From an uncultured bacterium (GTDB lineage Bacteria > Patescibacteriota > Saccharimonadia > Saccharimonadales > Saccharimonadaceae), in contig CALAKV010000013.1 of assembly GCA_937922985.1 (NCBI GenBank), positions 1 through 13,019 on the forward strand: DNA of 13,019 nucleotides. Reading direction: 5' to 3'. How positions within the stretch are numbered: position 1 is the first letter of the stretch; every line of letters begins with the position of its first letter. The notes beneath the pieces were generated by a model. That model did no database searches and was not told the origin of the DNA. It was given only the letters and a program-made list of their open reading frames with translations. Positions 5,994-13,019 of this stretch are shown piece by piece. The position numbers were made by a program, and so were the translations under genes.

Positions 5994-7218
5994 AATCTCG
6001 TTTTAGCATTACAGTAAAAGCTTCGCTCGGAATTTCAACATTTCCAAATTTCTTCATCCGCTTTTTACCACGTTTTTGTTTGGCGAGCAATTTCTTCTTT
6101 CGAGAAACATCACCACCGTAAAGATAACCAGTCACGTCTTTTCGATAAGCCGAAATATTCTCGCGCGCGATAAACTTTCCGCCAATCGCCGCTTGAATCG
6201 CCACCTGGAAATTCTGTCGCGGAATCACTTCTTTCAATTTTTCGGTAATTTCACGACCCATTCGTACACTTTCCGAACGGTGACACATCACCGAAAGCGC
6301 ATCAACCATTTCGCCCGCAACATAAAAATCCACGCGTACTAAATCTTCTACCAAATAATCCCAAAGTTCATAATTAAATGACCCATAGCCAGATGTAACG
6401 CTTTTTAGCTGGTCGTAAAAATCGGTTAAAAGGTTAGCGAGTGGCGCTTCAAAAGAGACCAAAACACGCTCATCAATATAGCTCAAATTCTTTTGTAAGC
6501 CACGTTTCGAAACAATCAGCTGGATCACAGCACCAACATAATCTTTTGGTACCACAATTTCACCTTTAATCCACGGCTCACGAATTTCAGAAATTTTTGT
6601 TTGATCAGGTAAATCAGCGGCACTTTTAATATCTAATTCTTCACCTGTTGTTAAAATTACATGATAGTCGGTTGAAGGGTTGGTCACCACTAAATCTAAG
6701 TCATATTCACGCTCCAAACGCTCGCGAACAATATCCATATGAAGAAGACCAAGAAAGCCAATTCGTACACCAAAACCTAAAACTGGTGAATTCTCTGGTT
6801 CGAATTGAAGTGCAGAATCACTTAAACTTAATTTTTCAACCGCATCTTTCAAATCTTGATAATCTTCATTTGAAACCGGGAAAAACCCAGCATAAACAAA
6901 CGGCTGAACGTTTTGATAACCAGGTAGAGGCTCACTAGCAGGATTTTTCGAAAGAGTTACAGTATCACCAACTTTTGCCTCACGGGTAGTTTTTAAGTTA
7001 GTAACAATGTCGCCAATCTCGCCAGTCCTCATTTTGTCATACGGTGTCATTTTTGGCTGAAGCTTACCAATTTCTAGCGCCAGACCTTTCGAATCTGTCG
7101 CCATCATTTTAATTTCTTCACCTTTTTTTAGCTCGCCAGAAAAAATACGCACATACAAAATTACGCCGCGGTAATCATCATAATAACTATCAAAAATCAA
7201 AGCTTTTAGTGGTTTCAT
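5992..7218 (-). CDS. lepA: Elongation factor 4 (LepA), C-terminal part: domains II, III/V and CTD
   Basis: 408 residues. It begins exactly where the GTPase domain of LepA normally ends: MKPLKALIFDSYYDDYRG is the start of domain II. The signature VRIGFLGLLHMDIVRERLER (about 152-171) and the family-specific C-terminal domain (YGGDVSRKKKLLAKQKRGKK, about 365-384, then VEIPSEAF) are intact. Together with the upstream piece it makes about 591 residues, normal for LepA. ATG 7218 shares its A with the TAA of the upstream piece (TAATG), and AAGGAG lies 5 bases upstream, so translation could restart here. However, reading this frame upstream of the ATG gives K-G-D-L, the canonical linker, so the break looks like loss of one base in an originally continuous gene. 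Without the GTPase domain this piece alone would not be a working factor. Confidence 0.88.
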   Translation of the reverse strand: MKPLKALIFDSYYDDYRGVILYVRIFSGELKKGEEIKMMATDSKGLALEIGKLQPKMTPYDKMRTGEIGDIVTNLKTTREAKVGDTVTLSKNPASEPLPGYQNVQPFVYAGFFPVSNEDYQDLKDAVEKLSLSDSALQFEPENSPVLGFGVRIGFLGLLHMDIVRERLEREYDLDLVVTNPSTDYHVILTTGEELDIKSAADLPDQTKISEIREPWIKGEIVVPKDYVGAVIQLIVSKRGLQKNLSYIDERVLVSFEAPLANLLTDFYDQLKSVTSGYGSFNYELWDYLVEDLVRVDFYVAGEMVDALSVMCHRSESVRMGREITEKLKEVIPRQNFQVAIQAAIGGKFIARENISAYRKDVTGYLYGGDVSRKKKLLAKQKRGKKRMKKFGNVEIPSEAFTVMLKRD

Positions 7219-7769
7219 TAAATCTCCTTTGGTGCAGGTATTTTCTCAATCACCGCATTTAAAACTTCTTCAACACCCATTCCTGTTTTGGCTGAAATAT
7301 GTAAAATTTCGCTTTCATCACAACCCAAAAGGTTGATAACTTCTTTCGAAACTCGCGGAATATCCGCTGCGGGTAAATCAATTTTATTCAAAACTGGAAT
7401 AATTTTTAAATCGGCCGCCATTGCAAGATAGACATTAGCCAAAGTTTGTGCTTGAATCCCCTGCGAAGCATCAACCACTAAAATTGCACCTTCACAAGCT
7501 TGAAGAGAACGCGAAACTTCATAGGAAAAGTCAACATGTCCAGGAGTATCAATTAAATTTAATTCTATCCCCTGCCAATTCATTGTTACAGGCGCAAGTT
7601 TAATTGTAATTCCTTTTTCGCGTTCCAAATCCATCGAGTCTAAAAGCTGCGACTTCATATCACGTTTTTGAACAGTACCGGTAATTTCCATCATTCGGTC
7701 AGCTAAGGTCGACTTACCGTGATCAATATGAGCAATAATACAAAAATTTCTAATCTTTTCTAAATTCAT
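7218..7769 (-). CDS. lepA: Elongation factor 4 (LepA), N-terminal GTPase domain, frame-broken
   Basis: 183 residues covering the complete G domain: AHIDHGKST (13-21, P-loop), GITI (52-55, switch I threonine), DTPGH (74-78), NKID (128-131) and SAK (159-161). LepA/EF4 is a ribosome-associated translational GTPase implicated in back-translocation or in assembly and stress responses. The frame ends at IPAPKEI-stop, directly where domain II should continue; the remainder is in the -1 frame and overlaps by one base. A one-base restoration in the short A run at the junction would join both into one normal-length LepA. Alternative explanations are a sequencing indel, a real mutation, or -1 slippage at A-AAG. 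The start ATG lacks a Shine-Dalgarno and sits 11 bases behind a -10 box. Confidence 0.88.
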   Translation of the reverse strand: MNLEKIRNFCIIAHIDHGKSTLADRMMEITGTVQKRDMKSQLLDSMDLEREKGITIKLAPVTMNWQGIELNLIDTPGHVDFSYEVSRSLQACEGAILVVDASQGIQAQTLANVYLAMAADLKIIPVLNKIDLPAADIPRVSKEVINLLGCDESEILHISAKTGMGVEEVLNAVIEKIPAPKEI

Positions 7770-7780
7770 AAACTTTCTAT

Positions 7781-7809
7781 ATTTTAACAGATTTTTAAAG
7801 TTTAGGCAA
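7781..7809 (-). promoter_or_regulatory. Promoter of lepA
   Basis: TTGCCT (7809-7804), a 17-bp spacer and TAAAAT (7786-7781) with a TGT extension on the minus strand, in the 41-bp gap after murJ. The predicted start is about 4 bases before the ATG. No terminator lies between murJ and lepA, so readthrough from ftsH-murJ is also possible. Confidence 0.5.
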
Positions 7810-7810
7810 A

Positions 7811-9442
7811 TTATTTAATCTTAACTTGCACGAAAATCATCTTTTTAATTTGCGAAATAATCGGCTCAGCTTCTTCAAGTTTTAATAATTTTGCAACCAA
7901 GACATAAGTTGTTGAACTAACTAATCCGATAAATATAAATTTTGGAAAAGTTGAGAAGAATCGTAAATCAGAGCCAAGCAAAGGCATTCTCGCCACCAAT
8001 AAATAGCAAATTGAGCCAGCTGTAGCACTAGCAATCACCATTCGAAAAATCCCTGAAAGAAATTGTGCGTCAAAAAGCCCATCAATTCTTTTTCGCATCA
8101 AAAATAGTAAAATCACAATTTCAAGAACTGCGCCAATCGCCTGCGCCCAAGCTAATCCATAAGCACCAAATTTAAAAATTAAGCTGAAAATTATCGCCAA
8201 AACAATATTCAAACCAATTGCAACCAACGAGATATAAAATGGTGTTTTTGTATCTTCCATTGCGTAAAAACTCCTTGCTGCAATATGATAAATTGAACGT
8301 GCAAAAATCGAAAGAACAAGAACGCCCAAAAGCCCAGCAATCAAATCATCACCACCGTTTTTAATAAAGCTAACGATATAGCCACGCAAAAAGAAGAACA
8401 AAACCGAAACTGGCAAAGCTAAGAAAATAATCATTCGAAGAGCCGATTGTAGATCTTTTCGAAAGAGATCTTTTCGGCCGATTGCTAATCTTTCAGTTAA
8501 ATTCGGGAAAAAAGCGGTAGAAATCGCCACACCAATTAAGTTTACTGGCATCATTTGAAGAGTTAAACTTTGCGAATAAGCACGAACCGTTCCCGAACCC
8601 ATTCGGCTTGCCATATTTGTTTCAACAATTGAATTCACGTAGTCTAAACCTTGATCCATTGAGCGTGTTGGCAGCAGCTTCATTACCTGCTGAAATCCTC
8701 TATTTTTCCAGAAAATTCGAAATTGATATTTAAAATCAACACCAATTAAACCAGCTGCTGCAATCAAAAGTTGCAAAACCGATCCAAAAGCAACACCGAT
8801 TGCTACACCCATAATTCCGCCTTCAAAAATTTGAATACCAAAAATATTAATTCCATTCGTAAAAAACACTGTTCCAATAATAATTCCAATGTTGTAAATT
8901 GCAGGTGCAAGAGCCGAAAAAGTAAATCTTCCAATTGCTTGCTGAACACTTGTCAGAACTGTTGCAATCGCAAAAAGAAATGGGTTAATTGCAATCACAC
9001 GCATCATTGATATAGCTAAAGAACGAGAAGATTCACTTAAACCTGGGCCAACAATATATTTAACTAAAGGCTCTGCGAAAATAATAATTAAAACAGATGT
9101 CACTAAAGTTAAAAGTGCTAACAAATTCAAAACACTCGAACTTAATTCCCAAGCAGATTTTTTATTTCGATTTGCCATTCGCTGGTTAAAAACTGGAATA
9201 AACGTTACACTTAAAGCGCCCGAAACCAAAATAAAAAACATAAAATCAGGAATCGTAAAAGCCACCGTGTAAGCATCAATTCCGTCTGGATAAGAATCTA
9301 AATAATACGAATTTAAAAGCCTATCTCGCAAAAAGCCTAACAAGCTCGACAAAAGCGTCGAGCTCGCAAGAACGATTGCTGCAAATTTTACTGTTAATCT
9401 TGAGTTAGCTTTCGAAACAATTGATCTAACTTTTGATTTCAT
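7811..9442 (-). CDS. murJ: Lipid II flippase MurJ (MVF family)
   Basis: 543 residues, within the family's usual range, with about 14 hydrophobic segments. Family marks: GFLRDRLL (36-43) in the first segment, FTIPDF (62-67) and SGALSVTFIPVF (74-85), and RSFYAMEDTKTP (390-401), the conserved motif preceding a later segment. MurJ exports lipid-linked peptidoglycan precursor across the membrane. It starts 2 bases after the ftsH stop and has no clear Shine-Dalgarno at the right distance (AAGGAAG is about 17 bases away, inside ftsH), so translation probably depends on coupling to ftsH. The presence of a flippase implies the cell builds or finishes its own wall. Confidence 0.92.
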   Translation of the reverse strand: MKSKVRSIVSKANSRLTVKFAAIVLASSTLLSSLLGFLRDRLLNSYYLDSYPDGIDAYTVAFTIPDFMFFILVSGALSVTFIPVFNQRMANRNKKSAWELSSSVLNLLALLTLVTSVLIIIFAEPLVKYIVGPGLSESSRSLAISMMRVIAINPFLFAIATVLTSVQQAIGRFTFSALAPAIYNIGIIIGTVFFTNGINIFGIQIFEGGIMGVAIGVAFGSVLQLLIAAAGLIGVDFKYQFRIFWKNRGFQQVMKLLPTRSMDQGLDYVNSIVETNMASRMGSGTVRAYSQSLTLQMMPVNLIGVAISTAFFPNLTERLAIGRKDLFRKDLQSALRMIIFLALPVSVLFFFLRGYIVSFIKNGGDDLIAGLLGVLVLSIFARSIYHIAARSFYAMEDTKTPFYISLVAIGLNIVLAIIFSLIFKFGAYGLAWAQAIGAVLEIVILLFLMRKRIDGLFDAQFLSGIFRMVIASATAGSICYLLVARMPLLGSDLRFFSTFPKFIFIGLVSSTTYVLVAKLLKLEEAEPIISQIKKMIFVQVKIK

Positions 9443-9444
9443 AA

Positions 9445-11301
9445 TTAATCGTGAAGTTTTGCTTCCTTAGGCAATTTAGCATTTTTTAAAATTTCAGTAA
9501 CTTCTTTTTCATCAAGAGTTTCTTTTTCGAGAAGTGCATCTGTTAATTCTTTAAGTGGTTTTTTATTCGCTTTAAGAATTGCGGCAGCACGCTCAACAGC
9601 CTCTTTAATTAATTTAGCAATTTCTGCATCAATTTTTTCAGCGGTTTTTTCAGAATATGGTCGCTCGCGAGTCATTTTATCAAAGAACATTCCCGAATTT
9701 TCTTCATGAAAAACTTGATCAAGTAGATCTTCACCCATACCAAATTCAATTACCATATTTCGAGCAATATCAGTTGCATTTCGAAGGTCGCTTGATGCTC
9801 CGGTTGAAATTCCAGCCTGGCCATAAATCAACATTTCAGCTTGACGTCCACCCATTGCGCGCGCCAAAATATCTTTATATTCGAAAATATTTGTATAACT
9901 TCGATCTTCTGGTGGCAAGAACCAAGTAACTCCACCAGTTCCACCACGAGGAATAATTGTCACTTTATGGACAGGGTCCGAATCCGGTAAAACATGCCCA
10001 ACGACGGCATGACCAGCTTCATGCCAAGCGGTAGTTTCACGTTCTAAATCGCTCATAACTTTTGATTTTCGCTCTGGACCAATTGCAACTTTTTCGAAAG
10101 CTTCTGTAAGATCATCGTTAGTAATAACATCTCGGTTATTTCGAGCCGCCAAAATAGCTGCTTCATTTGCGATATTCGCAAGGTCGGCACCAGCAGAACC
10201 GGCAGTTTTCTTTGCTAATGCATTCAAATCAACAGATTTATCAACTTTTTTATTCTTGAAATGAACCTCTAAAATTGCTAAACGATCTTTTCTTTCAGGA
10301 AGAGAAATTTCTACACGGCGGTCAAATCGGCCAGGTCGAAGAAGGGCCGGGTCAAGAACATCTGCACGGTTTGTTGCTGCAAGAACAATAACACCAGTGT
10401 CTTTTTCGAAACCATCCATTTCAACCAAAATTTGGTTCAAAGTTTGTTCACGTTCATCATGGCCCCCGCCCATTCCAGAGCCACGTTTTCGGCCGACCGC
10501 ATCAATTTCATCAATAAAGATGATCGCTGGAGCATTCTTTTTCGCTTTCGAAAACAAATCTCGCACACGTGAAGCACCAACGCCAACAAACATTTCCATA
10601 AATTCTGAACCTGAAATCGAGAAAAATGGAACTTTCGCCTCACCCGCAACAGCACGAGCTAACATTGTTTTACCAGTTCCTGGGTTTCCAACCATCAAAA
10701 TACCACTTGGGATTTTTGCACCCATTTTTTGGTATTTTTTAGGATCTTTCAAGAAATCAACAACTTCGTATAAATCTTGTTTAGCGTTTTCATTTCCAGC
10801 AATATCTTCAAATTTAATCTTCTTTTTATCTTCACCGTAAAGCTTTGCTCGAGATTTACCGAAATTCATCGCTTGCGAATTTTGGCCAGTTGCCGAACGC
10901 ATAATTAGCATAAAGAAAGCTACAATCGCAATAATTGGTACAATCATAACTGTTAAATTCCAAATTATCTCCGAAGAGTTATCAACTGGCATTACATCAA
11001 CAGTAGTCTTTCCTTTTTCAAGCCCTTGCTCGTAAATTGTTCCACTTTCTTTAACTGATTTTTCGCTAGCTCTCTTCTCGCCTTTTCTAGTAATCCTTAC
11101 ATCATTTCCCTGAATTTCTAGTTTCGAAATCTCACCTTTATTAGCGCGCAAGATCACATCTGAAATAGCAACTTCTTTTAATTTATTTGAAAAAATATTC
11201 TGGCTCACCCAAATTCCACCAAAAATAGCTATAATTACCACCCAAAAAATAACATTCAGAGATAGCTTCTTAAAATTATTGTTTTTCTTATCTTTCATCA
11301 T
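9445..11301 (-). CDS. ftsH: ATP-dependent zinc metalloprotease FtsH
   Basis: 618 residues. Two membrane segments (about 17-34 and 112-134) flank a short external domain. The AAA+ module has Walker A GNPGTGKT (205-212), pore motif MFVGVG (about 237-242), Walker B IIFIDEID (260-267) and the second region of homology with RPGRFDR (322-328). The zinc protease domain carries HEAGH (427-431) and the third ligand Asp505 in SSDLRNAT. FtsH is a membrane-bound hexamer degrading damaged or short-lived membrane and cytosolic proteins. Two ATG codons stand in tandem at 11301 and 11298; AAGGAAG ends directly before the first, so the second has better spacing and the protein may be one residue shorter. It has its own promoter and leads into murJ. 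Confidence 0.96.
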   Translation of the reverse strand: MMKDKKNNNFKKLSLNVIFWVVIIAIFGGIWVSQNIFSNKLKEVAISDVILRANKGEISKLEIQGNDVRITRKGEKRASEKSVKESGTIYEQGLEKGKTTVDVMPVDNSSEIIWNLTVMIVPIIAIVAFFMLIMRSATGQNSQAMNFGKSRAKLYGEDKKKIKFEDIAGNENAKQDLYEVVDFLKDPKKYQKMGAKIPSGILMVGNPGTGKTMLARAVAGEAKVPFFSISGSEFMEMFVGVGASRVRDLFSKAKKNAPAIIFIDEIDAVGRKRGSGMGGGHDEREQTLNQILVEMDGFEKDTGVIVLAATNRADVLDPALLRPGRFDRRVEISLPERKDRLAILEVHFKNKKVDKSVDLNALAKKTAGSAGADLANIANEAAILAARNNRDVITNDDLTEAFEKVAIGPERKSKVMSDLERETTAWHEAGHAVVGHVLPDSDPVHKVTIIPRGGTGGVTWFLPPEDRSYTNIFEYKDILARAMGGRQAEMLIYGQAGISTGASSDLRNATDIARNMVIEFGMGEDLLDQVFHEENSGMFFDKMTRERPYSEKTAEKIDAEIAKLIKEAVERAAAILKANKKPLKELTDALLEKETLDEKEVTEILKNAKLPKEAKLHD

Positions 11302-11329
11302 CTTCCTTTCCGGTCATTCAACTCTTACT

Positions 11330-11358
11330 ATTTTAACAAATTTTTAAAGCGTTTTCAA
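11330..11358 (-). promoter_or_regulatory. Promoter of ftsH-murJ
   Basis: TTGAAA (11358-11353), a 17-bp spacer and TAAAAT (11335-11330) with a TGT extension on the minus strand. Predicted start is near 11323, about 22 bases before the ATG, leaving room for the AAGGAAG ribosome site. Confidence 0.7.
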
Positions 11359-11372
11359 CCGAAAAAGAAAAA

Positions 11373-11390
11373 GAGGCTCTAATGAACCTC
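11373..11390 (-). terminator. Rho-independent terminator after the 12127-11396 gene
   Basis: On the minus strand GAGGTTC and GAGCCTC form a seven-pair stem (one G-U) with a four-base loop, followed by TTTTTCTTTTTC. It sits between the stop codon of that gene and the ftsH promoter. Confidence 0.75.
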
Positions 11391-11395
11391 ATAAA

Positions 11396-12127
11396 TTATT
11401 CACCTCTGATCCAAGCCAAGGCTTCATATATATAAAATCCCACTCGGCCTAAGGTATACATTATCGCGGCTAGTGCTTTTAACTTATTGCCGCGAGAAAA
11501 AAATTTTTCAGCAACTACCATACCTAAATCTTTAGCATAAGGATAGCCGGTATAAGCCATGATTTTCAAGCTATGAAACTCGGCATTTAATTGCCAAGTT
11601 TCAGCTTTTTCACCCCTAAATTTATCAAATCTACTATCGAGGATTATATATTCCTCGACGATTCGATTGATTTCCTCAGCTCTACCGCTATTTCTGAGGA
11701 ATTCAAACTCCGTCCGAAGCTTTTCGTCTTTTACAAAAAGCTTGTCTAGTTCACATCCTTCAAGCTGAGCGAAGCACTTGTCTGCCAAAGATAGCAGTTC
11801 TAGAGCGCTTTCGAAGCGATTATCATCTTTTTTATTTCTAATAATGATTTGCGCTTTATTGATTGAGAGCTTAGCCAAAACATACAGGTAACTTGACTCA
11901 CCAGCCTTATCAAGAGCCTCCAATTCTAGTTGAGCCACTTCATCAGACCAATAAATCCCATGAAGTTTTTGTTCAACTAAAGCCTTAAAAGAAATTAATT
12001 GAATTATCTCTTTTAAAGACATCTTATCAGTATCGGCATAGCCGATAATTTTTTTAAGCTTTTTATATTTTGATCTCTCAAAATATTCAACGGCTTTTTT
12101 GTGATTATATTTACTAATACTAATCAT
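11396..12127 (-). CDS. Hypothetical all-helical cytoplasmic protein
   Basis: 243 residues; I do not recognise the family. There is no signal peptide or clear membrane segment. The sequence reads as a chain of amphipathic helices with alternating charged and hydrophobic residues (for example KALVEQKLHGIYWSDEVAQL and ESALELLSLADKCFAQLEG), which would suit a TPR-like or other helical-repeat scaffold, but no canonical TPR consensus can be aligned by eye. Its C-terminus is more hydrophobic (AAIMYTLGRVGFYIYEALAW). The start is secure: GGAGG lies 7 bases before ATG 12127. It has a near-consensus promoter and its own terminator, forming an independent unit between tilS and ftsH, where many bacteria carry hpt or nothing. 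That arrangement suggests an added accessory gene. Confidence 0.75.
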   Translation of the reverse strand: MISISKYNHKKAVEYFERSKYKKLKKIIGYADTDKMSLKEIIQLISFKALVEQKLHGIYWSDEVAQLELEALDKAGESSYLYVLAKLSINKAQIIIRNKKDDNRFESALELLSLADKCFAQLEGCELDKLFVKDEKLRTEFEFLRNSGRAEEINRIVEEYIILDSRFDKFRGEKAETWQLNAEFHSLKIMAYTGYPYAKDLGMVVAEKFFSRGNKLKALAAIMYTLGRVGFYIYEALAWIRGE

Positions 12128-12161
12128 TTTTACACCCTCCTAAAAATATGATTATATCTAA

Positions 12162-12190
12162 ATTATACCATAAATTAAATATTTAGTCAA
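12162..12190 (-). promoter_or_regulatory. Strong promoter of the 12127-11396 gene
   Basis: TTGACT (12190-12185), a 17-bp spacer and TATAAT (12167-12162) on the minus strand, one of the closest matches to consensus in the window. The -35 box overlaps the tilS stop codon. A second TATAAT (12156-12151) lies just downstream. Confidence 0.7.
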
Positions 12191-13019
12191 TATTAAAGCT
12201 CCAATAATTCCTTGAAAATATAACTTCTTGCCCACCTAAAATTTGTGTTTTTGAGCCATTTTTAAAAGTTCGAATTGCATGCAATAAATTCCAAATCTGT
12301 TTCGATAGCGGGATTTTTCCAGATTGACGAATTATAATTTCGCGCAGGACTTCATAACAAACTTCATCCGAATTCGTGCGAAAAAACTCTCGCTCAATTT
12401 TTTGCCCATCACCAATTTCAAACAAAATCTCTTGAGTTATTTTCTCAATTTCACGGCGAAGTTCAATTTGCCTTTGCCAAATTTTAAAAATCGATTCCAG
12501 ATCTTTTTCACTAAAATTCAAAGTTTTTCGAATTCGATTGCGTGTATATTTTTGACTAAAATTAGTTGAATCCTCTCGCCAAACTAAACCTTGCTGTTTT
12601 GCCATTTTTAGAATTTCTAATTTCGAAAATCGTAAAAAAGGCCGTTCAATATCTGGCGAATCAAAACACGCCACCGCGCGCCAACCGCCACCGCGCGCCA
12701 AATTTAACGCAAAAGTCTCCGCCAAATCATTCTTATGATGGGCCGTAAAAATTATAGCATTTTCACGTTTAGCAATTTTTCGCAAAAAAATATATCGAGC
12801 ATTTCGAGCTTTTTCTTCACTTGAATTTTCTCCTAAATTACCATGCTCAAATTCAAATTTTAGTCTATCTTTTTCTGCTAATCTTCGAACAAATTCACAG
12901 TCTTCTTGACTTTCTTTTCCGCGAATTCCATGATCAAAATGCGCAACAATTAAGTTTTCTTCAAGCCATTTTTGCCCATTTTTATTTCGAAAAAATCGCA
13001 CTAAAAAATCCAGCAAAAC
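12183..13019 (-). CDS. tilS: tRNA(Ile)-lysidine synthetase, N-terminus outside the window
   Basis: The frame is open from the window edge (279 codons to the TAA at 12183); the PP-loop motif SGGxDS must lie just beyond the edge, since the first residues VLLDFLVRFF match the helix following it. Visible family motifs: VAHFDHGIRGKESQEDCEF, EEKARNARYIFLRKIA, TAHHKNDLAETFALNLARGG and EDSTNFSQKYTRNRIRKTL. TilS converts cytidine 34 of the AUA-reading tRNA-Ile to lysidine using ATP, preventing misreading of AUG; it is normally essential. The HHxDDQ motif reads HHKNDL here, similar to the variant I recall from CPR bacteria. The C-terminal part after about residue 190 is short, so this is a compact TilS. 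It ends in the promoter of the next gene. Confidence 0.92.
   Translation of the reverse strand, partial: VLLDFLVRFFRNKNGQKWLEENLIVAHFDHGIRGKESQEDCEFVRRLAEKDRLKFEFEHGNLGENSSEEKARNARYIFLRKIAKRENAIIFTAHHKNDLAETFALNLARGGGWRAVACFDSPDIERPFLRFSKLEILKMAKQQGLVWREDSTNFSQKYTRNRIRKTLNFSEKDLESIFKIWQRQIELRREIEKITQEILFEIGDGQKIEREFFRTNSDEVCYEVLREIIIRQSGKIPLSKQIWNLLHAIRTFKNGSKTQILGGQEVIFSRNYWSFNID

Noticed and set aside
6076..6938. Plus-strand frames opposite lepA
   Set aside because: Their low-complexity, His/Asn/Arg-rich translations reflect the reverse complement of lepA codons; no start signals were seen.
7212..7235. lepA as an anciently evolved two-gene system
   Set aside because: The canonical K-G-D linker is still readable across the break in the second frame, which points to a recent one-base change; kept only as a possibility for restart translation.
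10397..10840. 147-codon plus-strand frame opposite ftsH
   Set aside because: It is antisense to the AAA+ domain of ftsH, has no ribosome site and only mirrors the conserved coding strand.
1..13019. Alternative genetic code with UGA as sense (as in Gracilibacteria/Absconditabacteria)
   Set aside because: No gene needs readthrough of TGA. The only in-frame interruption is TAA, and TAA ends most genes here. The absence of TGA stops fits AT richness.
1..13019. CRISPR arrays, tRNA or rRNA genes, insertion sequences, integrase or attachment sites
   Set aside because: No regularly spaced repeats, cloverleaf sequences, transposase motifs or flanking inverted repeats were found on either strand.

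Overview
The window is AT-rich bacterial chromosome, roughly one third G+C by eye, with short gaps, overlapping genes and mostly single-copy housekeeping genes. The gene content (tilS, ftsH, murJ, lepA, rnpA, yidC, jag), the CPR-like TilS motif, the RnpA N-terminus and a secreted LGFP-repeat protein suggest Candidatus Saccharibacteria (TM7) or a close Patescibacteria/CPR lineage. This placement is inferred from protein character, not from a search. All stop codons I can read are TAA or TAG, and the standard genetic code fits.

Layout from right to left, the direction of most transcription (minus strand): 3' part of tilS (edge to 12183); an unrecognised helical-protein gene with its own promoter and terminator (12127-11396); ftsH (11301-9445) and murJ (9442-7811), two bases apart; lepA in two pieces (7769-7218 and 7218-5992) joined at a one-base frame change; a membrane-anchored DUF4352-type gene (5886-5263) as a self-contained unit; and the rnpA-yidC-jag cluster (5181-3385). 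A bidirectional terminator (3366-3390) separates jag from a plus-strand pair, a DPM1/GtrB-like glycosyltransferase and a GtrA-like membrane protein (1932-3297). Divergent from that pair, at the left edge, are a membrane-anchored gene interrupted by an in-frame TAA (1837-1205) and a secreted protein with a lysozyme-like region and LGFP repeats (1233 to the edge).

Functionally the window combines translation and RNA processing (TilS, LepA, RnpA), membrane protein insertion and quality control (YidC, FtsH), envelope building (MurJ, GtrA/GtrB pair) and surface proteins (DUF4352 protein, LGFP-repeat protein).

The most notable observations are: (1) a ten-G tract filling most of the 19-bp spacer of the DUF4352 gene's promoter, the classic form of a phase-variable promoter; (2) lepA split by a one-base change, with the canonical linker still readable in the other frame and a Shine-Dalgarno plus TAATG junction now at the break; (3) about 40 copies of the palindrome TTCGAA in 13 kb, in all three codon phases; (4) several housekeeping genes whose -10 box sits 7-11 bases before the ATG with no Shine-Dalgarno, predicting leaderless mRNAs; (5) an in-frame stop in an otherwise open surface-protein gene.
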